A stretch of DNA of 35,189 nucleotides, taken from BRH-c54 sp032251145 (GTDB lineage: Bacteria > Bacteroidota > Bacteroidia > Flavobacteriales_E > Vicingaceae). The notes under the pieces are model-generated. The model had not been told where the DNA came from. It did no database searches and saw nothing but the letters and a program-made list of their open reading frames with translations. The stretch spans positions 1 through 35,189 of the forward strand of contig JAVVER010000020.1 of assembly GCA_032251145.1 (NCBI GenBank), read 5' to 3'. A program made the position numbers and the translations under genes. Of the stretch, positions 8,248 through 17,800 are shown in pieces. Position 1 is the stretch's first letter. Every line of letters begins with the position of its first letter.

Positions 8248-10140
8248 TTAATTATTAGATTTTAAAATTTCTATTTCTTCTATAAGTTTGTTAATAATAA
8301 TTTGCTGTTCTTTAATAGCTTCTATGGCTATAACAGAAAGTTTTGCATAATCAACTGCCCATAGTTCTTTATTTTCGTTTGATGGTTGATGCACTAATTC
8401 AGGGAAAATTTCAGATAACTCTTGGGCGATTACACCAAAATCTTTAGAGTTAGCGGCATCATTAAAAGCAATATTTCCATCAGATAAATGGTATTGATTT
8501 CTTAATGTATAATTGTATGTTTTGAGTTGAACCAGTTTATCTAAAACATTGGTTTTTCTTTCAGTAACATCTTTTTTTATTCGCTTATCGCTAACATTAA
8601 AAAAAGCAGTTGCAAACACATCACCTGTTCCTTCTATTCTAGCTAAAAGTTGTTCATTCCCCGCTTGATCGTATCTTCTAAAGTAAAAACCTCTATGAGA
8701 ATTTTGGTTAGCTAAAGGGGCGTTCCATTTTGTATTATTCCAAAGGTCAACACCGCTAGTGCCTGCAGTTCTATTCATTCCTACAACTAAAGAACCAACA
8801 CCTCCGGTAAATAAGTAGCCTGGACTTTGGTTGGCAGATGGATCGTTGTTATAATTACCTATCATAGTAAATCCACCAGAAACGCTAAACAATAAACGCT
8901 CATTGTCTATAGTAAAAGTTGGGTTTTCTGTAGGTACTTTTTGTAATCCAACTCTAACAGGACCATTACCTTGTACTGAAAAAATATTTTCAAGCTGTGT
9001 ACTTGCATTAAATGATTTTATAACAAACCTATCAACAACTCCATCATTTGAATTGCTAAAATTATCTCCTATATACATTACAAGTTCACTTACATCAAAC
9101 GCTAAATTTTCTCTTCTCATGGATAGTAAATCAGTATTTTCCCATACTTGACCAAAAAATATTTCTCTACCAACACCAGGCACAGTAGTGGCCTCTCCTA
9201 ATTGAAAATTACCGTTAGTTACCGTGAATTGTTCAGAAGGAATAAAGCCTGTCAGTTGATCCCCAACTACTACTCTACCATTCTGAAAAATTCTAAATGG
9301 TTCGCCAATGTAATTAGGATTACCCACCTCAGCAGGAAAAAAACCCAACCATCCATTTGAATGTATTCTAGCTCTATATTCTTGAGATGCACTCGTGCCT
9401 CCTCTCCATATTAATCTAGGTCCATCGTTATTACCATCGTTTAATAACGTATTTCCATTTATTTCAAGTCTTTCGGAAGGAATTGTTGTTCCGATACCAA
9501 CAAAATCGTTTATACCTAACACAGTAAAAGGAATGGTTACATTAGAGCTGTTTATCAATCTAAAATCACCTGCATTGGTAGAGTTCAAATCAAAAGTATT
9601 GGCAGAAGTATTTTCTAATCTTAAATTTAAGCTAGTGCCCGATAAGTGCAATTTTTGGAGGGGATTATTCGTTCCAACCCCCACAAGTCCAGCAGCAGTA
9701 ATCCTTGCTTGTTCCAAATTGTTTGTTCTAAAAACTAAATCTTGATTATCGGTAGTTCCTAAAAAATTTACAGAAGGATTTGTTCCAGCATTACCTAATA
9801 AAGCCCAATCGCCTCCACTAGAATTACCAGCATTTATGAACCTAACCCATTGTGTGCCATTCCAATAATAATACCCTGGAAAAACATCGTTTACTGTTGC
9901 TGTATTAAATACTAAGAGCGAATTGGCTATTCCTGCACCAATAGGAGCATTGTTGTTGGTTGCTGTTAAGGGTATTCTAGGAATTAACAAACCTTTATCG
10001 TTAGAGGGAGCAGCATCTACATCTAATAGAGCTGAACCATTAGGAAGTGTTCCAGTAGAGTTTATTCCTACACTTTGCGCAAAAAAATTATTACATAAAA
10101 ATGCTGAAATAATTAGAAGGTTAATTTTCGGATTTTTCAT
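8248..10140 (-). CDS. Tail-fibre-like protein with S74 self-cleaving chaperone domain, 630 aa (cassette copy 2)
   Basis: Signal peptide at 1-21 (FFAQ), then the shared header (SALLDVDAAP, KGLLIPRIPLT, VFPGYYYWNGTQWVRF). It carries two fibre-shaft segments (VGTNNPLQKLHLSG, GIGTTIPSERLEING); the extra 50 or so residues relative to the 580-aa paralogue sit around these. The body is paralogous to the 580-aa protein along its length. The last 114 residues form a Peptidase_S74 domain with the dyad S517 and K522 (SDKRIK), FGVIAQELSEIFPELVH, and a short coiled-coil end. Self-cleavage before S517 and trimer assembly are expected from the family. It is 11 bases after the 503-aa S74 gene and 30 bases before its type B partner. 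Confidence 0.88.
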   Translation of the reverse strand: MKNPKINLLIISAFLCNNFFAQSVGINSTGTLPNGSALLDVDAAPSNDKGLLIPRIPLTATNNNAPIGAGIANSLLVFNTATVNDVFPGYYYWNGTQWVRFINAGNSSGGDWALLGNAGTNPSVNFLGTTDNQDLVFRTNNLEQARITAAGLVGVGTNNPLQKLHLSGTSLNLRLENTSANTFDLNSTNAGDFRLINSSNVTIPFTVLGINDFVGIGTTIPSERLEINGNTLLNDGNNDGPRLIWRGGTSASQEYRARIHSNGWLGFFPAEVGNPNYIGEPFRIFQNGRVVVGDQLTGFIPSEQFTVTNGNFQLGEATTVPGVGREIFFGQVWENTDLLSMRRENLAFDVSELVMYIGDNFSNSNDGVVDRFVIKSFNASTQLENIFSVQGNGPVRVGLQKVPTENPTFTIDNERLLFSVSGGFTMIGNYNNDPSANQSPGYLFTGGVGSLVVGMNRTAGTSGVDLWNNTKWNAPLANQNSHRGFYFRRYDQAGNEQLLARIEGTGDVFATAFFNVSDKRIKKDVTERKTNVLDKLVQLKTYNYTLRNQYHLSDGNIAFNDAANSKDFGVIAQELSEIFPELVHQPSNENKELWAVDYAKLSVIAIEAIKEQQIIINKLIEEIEILKSNN

Positions 10141-10151
10141 ATTGTATTGTT

Positions 10152-11663
10152 TTAATCTTGTTTATTTTCAATTTTTATTAATATTTCTTTAAGTAAGTCA
10201 ATTTCTTGTTGTTGCTTCTTCATTTTTTGTTCTTGATTTTCAATCATTTGCTGTTGTTCTTGTATGGCTTTTGTTAAAACGGGAATAATATCTGAATAAT
10301 AAACGCCTAAAGGGTTAGATTCATCTTCATCCTTGTGAACAACTTCTGGTAGTATTTCTATGAGGTCTTGAGCTATAAACCCTAGTTTCTGATTATTCGT
10401 TAATTTACCATTAATCCATTGAAATGAAACAGGTTTTAAATTCATTACTTCTCGGATACCGTAGTTTAAGGCAACTATATTCTTCTTCTGACTTTTATCA
10501 GAGGTATTGATTACTCCATTAGCCGCAAATACCTCAGACCATCTTTTAGTAGCTGCTCCTAAGCTCCATAAGTTATCTCCATCAGGAATTACTTCTCCTC
10601 CAAACATGTGAGTTTCTGCTCCTCCTACCTCGTAATAAACTATTCCAGCTGCATTATTGTATCCAACAAAGGTAGGTCCATAAAAAATGTCAAATGGATT
10701 AGTAGCTCCATTAGTTAGCCTTATAAACGACTGGCCAACACCATTGTTTACATGTAGTTTTGATGTAGGGGCTAAGGTTCCAATCCCTAAGTTTCCAACA
10801 TTACTCAAAACCATTTGATCTAGTTGATTAGCGCTATTATCGGGAGTGGAAAAAAAGCGTATTTCTCCTCCTTTTGCTCCTGCAGTCCAGTTTTGAGTAG
10901 CTCTAACGTAAAGCCCTCCTCCACCATGTTGTCCACTAGCAGTGTAAGCGTCAATAACATCTCTTCCAGATAATTGAACCATCATATCTCCTGTTTGAGG
11001 GTAGGCTGGTGCTGCAAAAGTTCCTCTTCCTCGCAACCCTATAAAAGCAGGGAATGCATTAGCATTATAAACAGATGCGTCAACTATTGCAAAATCATTT
11101 GCGATAGACCTAACCATACTAACACCTCCTAGTAAATTTAAAGCACCTATTGTTCCTGTTCCATTAACTTGTAATTGGTAAATAGGGTTATTCGTTCCAA
11201 TCCCCACAAGACCAGCAGCAGTAATCCTTGCTTGTTCCAAATTGTTGGTTCTAAAAACTAAATCTTGATTGTCTATAGTTCCTAAAAAGTTAGTGGCAGG
11301 ATTAGTTCCGGTATTTCCTAAAGTTTGCCAAGCATCATCTACCAGTCTTACCCATTTAGTTCCATCCCAATAGTAGTAACCGGGATAAACATCATTTACT
11401 GTTGCTGTATTAAACACAAGGAGCGAGTTGGCTATTCCTGCTCCAATAGGAGCGTTGTTGGTGGTTGCTGTTAAAGGTATTCTAGGAATTAACAAACCTT
11501 TATCGTTAGAGGGAGCTGCATCTACATCTAATAATGCTGATACATTTGGAGCAGCTCCATTACTGTTAATCCCTATGTTTTGGGTATAAGCATCACTTAC
11601 TAAAAAGTAAATACAAGAACTTATGTAAATAAGGGTTTTTAATAATATATTTTTTAATATCAT
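10152..11663 (-). CDS. Tail-fibre-like protein with divergent S74 domain and mosaic N-terminus, 503 aa
   Basis: Signal peptide at about 1-27, then the shared header (SALLDVDAAP, KGLLIPRIPLT). Unlike the two paralogues, its middle has a different body (GIGTLAPTSKLHVNN, LWSLGAATKRWSEVF). The S74 domain is also a different subtype: it starts at S388 with the dyad S388 and K393 (SDKSQK), where the usual Arg at +3 is Ser. It continues with LGFIAQDLIEILPEVVH and a long Gln/Glu/Lys-rich coiled coil to the end. DNA coding for the N-terminus alternates between versions like the 630-aa and 580-aa genes (see findings). It is the first gene of the tight group 11663 to 2202. The 215 bases upstream (11664-11878) are AT-rich with no gene; no clear -7 box was found there. 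Confidence 0.87.
   Translation of the reverse strand: MILKNILLKTLIYISSCIYFLVSDAYTQNIGINSNGAAPNVSALLDVDAAPSNDKGLLIPRIPLTATTNNAPIGAGIANSLLVFNTATVNDVYPGYYYWDGTKWVRLVDDAWQTLGNTGTNPATNFLGTIDNQDLVFRTNNLEQARITAAGLVGIGTNNPIYQLQVNGTGTIGALNLLGGVSMVRSIANDFAIVDASVYNANAFPAFIGLRGRGTFAAPAYPQTGDMMVQLSGRDVIDAYTASGQHGGGGLYVRATQNWTAGAKGGEIRFFSTPDNSANQLDQMVLSNVGNLGIGTLAPTSKLHVNNGVGQSFIRLTNGATNPFDIFYGPTFVGYNNAAGIVYYEVGGAETHMFGGEVIPDGDNLWSLGAATKRWSEVFAANGVINTSDKSQKKNIVALNYGIREVMNLKPVSFQWINGKLTNNQKLGFIAQDLIEILPEVVHKDEDESNPLGVYYSDIIPVLTKAIQEQQQMIENQEQKMKKQQQEIDLLKEILIKIENKQD
11346..11477 (-). repeat. 132-bp segment identical to 5667-5798
   Basis: This is the second copy of the perfect block described at 5667-5798. 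On its low-coordinate side (about 11190-11256) and high-coordinate side (11476-11530) the sequence instead follows the 630-aa gene, including the run ggtattctaggaattaacaa that continues into ttatcgttagagggag. Confidence 0.85.
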
Positions 11664-11878
11664 AGCAATTAAGTTATTGAATAGATAACAGTTGGCTAAG
11701 GTATTAAAAATAATTCAAAAAAATAATTCAAAAACATTTTTTATTTAGCATTCTAATTTTTTTCACATTCTACGAAATATGGCTATTTTATTGAGTTTAA
11801 TACAAGTATTTTATTTGAATTATTAAAATTCTAAGTAGTTTTTTGTTGGAAACTTCTATTTATATAAAAAAACATCTT

Positions 11879-14800
11879 CTACCTCATCAAGGTAATAGAA
11901 CCTTTTTTAATAATACCTTTTACATCTACAATATAGAAATAGGTGCCATCAGGAACTTCTTCACCAGCAGTTGTTCTTCCATCCCAACCTATATTTTGTC
12001 CTTTAGATTCAAACACTTTCATTCCCCAACGGTTAAAGATTTCAATGTTGGTACAAGCACTTATTGCTTCTGGTAAATCTAATTTAAATTCATCATTATG
12101 CCCATCTCTATTTGGTGTTAACACACTTGGTGGTGTTAAATTAAATTGTTCTTCAAAACTTAATGATGAGATATTAAACATAGCCGTATCAACACACCCA
12201 TTAGCACTATAAGCATTTAAAATAGTAGTAAACGAAGCTCCATAAGTAAATATATAAGTTGGATGCGTTTCATTTGATTGACTACCATCTCCAAATAACC
12301 ATAAATAGCTATCTGCTCCCGTACTGGTATTATCAAAAATGGCTAATATTCCATCACAAGCAGGGGTTGTTTCCACCGTAAATGCAGCATTAGGTTTATC
12401 TTCAGCAGTAACCGTAATTTGTGTAGTATCAACACATCCATTGGTATCCTGAACAGTAACCGTATAAGTTATTGTTACCGTAGTTGATGTATATGGATTA
12501 GCAATATTAGGGTTGGATAAATCAGTTGGAGGCGTCCATGTGTAAGTTGCTCCGGGTGGACCATAAGCTGTTAGTTGAATACTATCTCCAATACACAGCA
12601 CCGTATCTGTTAAATTAGGAATAGCAAATACGCTTACTACCACTGAATCAGAGTTACTACATGAATTCGCATCCGAGCCTGTTACATAAAAAGTAGTTGT
12701 AACTGGAGGAAAAACAAATGGATTAGCAATCGTATTGTTAGTGATATTTGTATTTGGTGTCCACACATAACTTGTTCCTCCTGTAGCATTCAGTTGAACA
12801 GAATCTCCTGCACACATATAAACCGTATCGGTTAAACCGGCACTAATTGTAGGTAACGGATTTACGGTTACCACAACTGTATCTGTTCCTTCACAAGCAT
12901 TGGTATCTGTACCCATCACAATATAAGTAGTGGTAACTGTTGGGAAAGCTAACGGATTAGCAATAGTAGTATCAGACAAGCCCACACTTGGTGTCCATAG
13001 ATATCCATTTCCTCCTGAAGCTTGCAATTGAGCAGTATCTCCTATACAAATAGACACATCAGCTCCAGCATTAATAGTTGGTAAGGCATTAATGGTAATG
13101 GTAACAGAATCAATATTGGAACATCCGTTCGTATCAACACCAGTAACTTGGTAAGTAGTAGTGGTAATAGGTGATGCAATTGGGTTCGGAATGTTAGCAT
13201 TATTTAATGTTGCAGCAGGCGTCCATGTATAAGCACTTCCTCCAGTAGCATTCAGTTGTACTGAAACTCCCGAACAAACTGCTGTATCGCTAAAGGCTGT
13301 TATGGTTGGTAATGCATTTACATTTACCACAACAGTATCTGTATTTGAACAACTGTTAGTGTCTGTTCCTGTTACAACATAAGTAGTAGTAACAGTTGGA
13401 AACGCCAATGGATTAGCAATAGTAGTATCCGATAAACCCGCACTTGGTGTCCATAGATAACTCGAAGCTCCTGTAGCTTGTAATTGAGCAGTATCTCCTT
13501 CACAAATAGCAACATCGTTTCCTGCATTTACGGTCGGCAATGGATTTACAGTAACTAAAACAGTATCACTGTTGTTACATCCATTCGTGTCTAAAGCATT
13601 AACGATGTAAGAAGTTGTTGCTATTGGGAAAGCCAACGGATTGAAAATAGTAGAATCTGAAAGTGAATTGCCCGGAGACCATACATAACTAGCCCCTCCA
13701 CTAGCAGTCAATTGAACAGTATCTCCAAAACACATACTCAAATCATTTCCTGCACTAATGTTAGCTATTGGATGAACCGTAACCGTTATTGAATCTGTTG
13801 TGGAACAAGTATCGTTAGTAGCGGTAACGTAATATGTAGTAGTAACTGTTGGGAAAGCTATTGGATTTGATGAAGTAGGATTGTTTAACGAACCAGCAGG
13901 CGACCAACTAAATGATGTCCCTGGAACTGAGGTTGGATTTCCTCCTAACTGAACAGAATCTCTAGCACAAATAGTAGTATCGTTTGCTAAACTAATAGGC
14001 ACCGTATCGTTTGCTGTAACTACAACACTATCTGTATTAGAACAACCGTTAGCATCCGTTCCTGTTACTATATAGGTGGTAGTATTCGCAGGAGCAGCCA
14101 AAGGATTAGAAATGTTAGGATTGCTTAATCCTGCTGTTGGCGACCAAGTATAGCTCGTTCCTCCATTAGCAAAAATTTGAGCAGAATCTCCTACACATAC
14201 CCAAACATCAGGACTAGCAGTAATTGTAGGTAGAGGGTTTATACTAATTGTTACCGTATCTGAATTAACACAGCCATTAACATCTGTTCCTGTAACAACA
14301 TAAGTTGTTTGAGAAGTAATGCAAGCTGTTGGGTTTGCAATAGTACTGTCTGATAACCATGTGCTTGGCGACCAAACATAACTTGTTCCTCCAGTTGCAT
14401 TTAAAGATGCACAAGCTCCATCACATATTGTAGTATCGTTACTTGCTGTTATGGTTGGTAATGGATTAATAGTGATGGTTACACTATCTGTTGCTGTACA
14501 ATTGGCTCCATTACTAACGGTTACAACATAAGTTGTATTAACTGTTGGACAAGCGGTTGGATTGGCTATATTAGGATTAGATAAACCTGTTGTTGGAGAC
14601 CAACTATAACTTGTGCCTCCTGTGGCATTTAACTGCACACAAGCTCCATCACATATAGTAGTGTCATTGGTAATGGTTATTACTGGAAGACTTGCCACTG
14701 TTACAATAACTGTATCCGTATCAACACATCCTAAACCATCCGTAACTGTTACTATATAAGTAGTAGTAGTGTTAGGAAATGCTATCGGATTAGCTATATT

Positions 14801-17800
14801 TGGATTGGTTAAACTACCTGTCGGTGTCCATGTGTAGCTTGTTCCTCCTGTAGCGTTGAGTTGCACAGAATCTCCAATACAAATTGTTGTATCATTTCCT
14901 GCATTAGCTGATGGTAATGGGCTAACTGTTACAATTACCGTATCTGTGTTTGTACAGCTATTAGCATCTGTTCCCGTTACAACATAAGTGGTAGTCACTG
15001 TTGGACAAGCGGTTGGGTTAGCAATATTTGGATTGGATAAGCCTGTTGTTGGTGACCAACTATAACTTGTTCCGCCTGATGCGTTTAAAGATGCACATGC
15101 TCCATCACAAATAGTAGTATCATTACTTGCTGTAATGATTGGTAATGGGTTTAGTGTAATAGTTACACTATCCATATTGGTACAACCTACCGAATCGGTA
15201 ACAGTTACGTAATAAGTAGTTGGACTTACTGTTGGTGTAGCTGTTGGATTAGCTATTGTTGTATTGTTTAATGTTCCTACTGGTGTCCAACTGTAAGTAG
15301 ATGCACTAGATGGTGTGGTTGGGTTGCCTCCTATTACAACTGAACTTCCTGCACATATACTTGTGTCAGTACCAGCATCCACTAATGGTGGTGTATTGAT
15401 GGTAACATTTACAGTATCTGTATTTTCACAGCCATTGGTATCTGTAACCGTTAACACATAAGTAGTATTTACTATTGGACTTGCTGTTGGGTTGGCTAAT
15501 GTGCTATCATTTAAAGTAGCTCCAGGACTCCAACTAAAAGTTGAGCCTGCTGGTCCTGATGGAGATCCTCCTATAACTACTGAGCCTACGCCACAAATAC
15601 TCGTATCTGGTCCTGCATTGGCTGTTGGTAACGGACTTACTGTTACCACAACTGTATCTGTATTTGTACAATTGTTTACATCTGTACCTGTTACTACATA
15701 AGTGGTAGTTACGGTTGGACAAGCTGTTGGGTTAGCTATGTTTGGATTAGATAAACCTGTTGTTGGCGACCAAGTATAACTTGTTCCGCCCGATGCATTT
15801 AATTGTGTACAAGCTCCATCACATATAGTAGTATCGTTACTTGCTGTAATGGTTGGTAATGGATTTATAGTGATGGTTACACTATCTGTTGCTGTACAAT
15901 TGGCTGCATTACTAACTGTTACTACATAGGTTGTATTTACTGCTGGACAAGCAGTTGGATTAGCTACATTTGGATTGGATAGGCCTGTTGTTGGTGACCA
16001 AGAATATGTTGTACCTCCTGTGGCGTTGAGTTGTACACAAGCTCCGTCACAAATAGTAGTGTCATTGGTAATGGTGATTACGGGCGGACTAACAACTGTT
16101 ACCGTAACCGAGTCAACTCCTGTACAACTAAGCGAATCTGTTACGGTTACTACATAAGTAGTGGTAGTGTTAGGAAATGCTATCGGATTAGCTATATTTG
16201 GATTAGAAAGACCTGTTGTTGGTGACCAAGAATAACTCACGCCTCCTGTTGCATTTAGTTGAACAGAGTCTCCAACACACATTGTTGTGTCATTTCCTGC
16301 ATTAATCAATGCTGAACCAACAAAAACAGTAACCGTATCCGTTGTTGGACAAATACCATTATCAACAGACACAATATAAGTAGTGGTTGAAGTAGGGAAA
16401 GCTATAGGATTAGCTACAATTGAACTGCTTAAGCCTGTTGTTGGTGTCCATGTAAAAGTAGAACCTCCAGGACCTGTTGGACTACCTCCTAACTGCATAC
16501 TATCTCCTAAACAAATAGTGGTATCATTTCCAGCATTCGCAAAAGGAGATGGTAAAATATTCACATTAATACTTATTACACCTGAAGGACAACCACAACC
16601 ATTTAAGCTATTTAACGTAATTGTTCCCGTTCCTGAACTTCCCCAATTAACCGTTATAGAATCTGTTCCTTGCCCCGAAGCTACCGTTCCTCCTGTTACC
16701 ACCCAATTAAAAGTATATCCGGAAATTGGACTAGTAGTGTAAGAAGCTGTTGTATTCGGACAAACGGTTAAAGGACCAATAATGGTATCTGGTGGCGTTG
16801 GTGGTTCCACAGTAATTTGATATACTTCATTAGTTGTTTTTGGCGGACAACCATCATCTGTTGCTGATACTGAAAACTGATACGGCAATGCTTGAGCAGA
16901 ACCACAAGGAGCTGTCCAGCTAAAGTTAGAAGTTACTGTTGCTGCTCCAGTTACTGGTGAATTAATAGTTGCCGGAGGATTCATAAAATTAGGATCAAAA
17001 ATTTGCCCCGAACCAGTAAGTGTTAAACTGTCTCCATTTGGATCTGTAAACGTTATAGGAAATGATAAATTATCACACTCACTAATAGTGTATTGTGTTA
17101 CTCCACTACCGCCTTGATTAGATAAATTAGGTGCTGGATTGGGTGGGCAAGTAATTACCAACAACTGTAAATCTCTTCTTGATACTCCTATTAAGTTACC
17201 ATTTCTATATTCTCTAATTTCAACAGCTACAACAAAATTTCCTGTTGTAGGCGACATATATTGTGTTAACCCAGTAGCTCCATTAATAAAAGAAAAACCT
17301 CCCGCACCAAAGGGTTGAGCCGTTGAATAACCACCATTATAGTTTACTGTAGGAATTGTCCATGGAAGTGGGGTTGGAGCTTGTCCTGCACCTCTCATAG
17401 GAGTTACAAAAGAAAAAATTAGTTGATCTCCATCAGGGTCTATGGCTGTATTCAAAATAGAAACCGTGTCGTTTACACATAAAAAAGGAACTGGATCATC
17501 TTGAAAAACTGGTGAACTATTATTTACCAAAGAAGGAGCAATATAGGCATGAAAAGCCATTGCTGTACCTCCAGGATTTAATAAATTGGTAATTGCAGCA
17601 TTTCTGGCAAAATTTTCAAAATATAAATGATACCCGTTAAAGTTTAAAGGTAAATCTACCAACGTTTCATAAACAGCTTTATAAATACAAACACTTTGAC
17701 CTACAGTACAACCACTAGAAACAGGTGGCTGAACTAAATTAGAATCCACAATAGGAACAGAGACAGTCTGAAAAAGACTTTTATTTCCACCTCCCATTGG

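Larger units (their letters stand above)
12386..16537 (-). repeat. Array of 18 Ig-like repeats (about 228 bp each)
   Basis: Eighteen in-frame units covering residues 499-1882. Thirteen are near the consensus length of 76 aa and the others run from 75 to 82 aa. The consensus reads AGNDTTICxGDSVQLNATGG, then TYxWSPTTGLSNPNIANPxA, then TTTYVVTVTDxNGC and a linker ending in PLPT. Thirteen units have two Cys. Five units (3, 4, 7, 9 and 10) have four: CDGAC near the start, PTAC in the middle, and the late NC/GC. Confidence 0.9.

Noticed and set aside
9395..9745. Open plus-strand frame of 116 codons
   Set aside because: Antisense to the well-supported 630-aa S74 gene; composition looks like a reverse-frame shadow.
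4236..11663. S74 tail-fibre domains suggesting a prophage or phage-tail-like weapon
   Set aside because: No tail tube, sheath, baseplate, capsid, lysis cassette or integrase is present, and the proteins carry Sec signal peptides. S74 domains are common in secreted Bacteroidota proteins.
11700..11735. Two copies of AAATAATTCAAAA upstream of the 503-aa S74 gene
   Set aside because: Short, AT-only tandem in a strongly AT-rich spacer; could easily arise by chance and no -7 box is next to it.
12386..16537. Regular repeats that could suggest a CRISPR array or satellite DNA
   Set aside because: The period is about 228 bp, the units vary and stay in frame within one long protein; they are protein repeats.
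16383..16742. Open plus-strand frame of 119 codons
   Set aside because: It lies wholly inside the 2050-aa adhesin on the other strand and arises from its Thr/Pro-rich repeats; no domain or start context.
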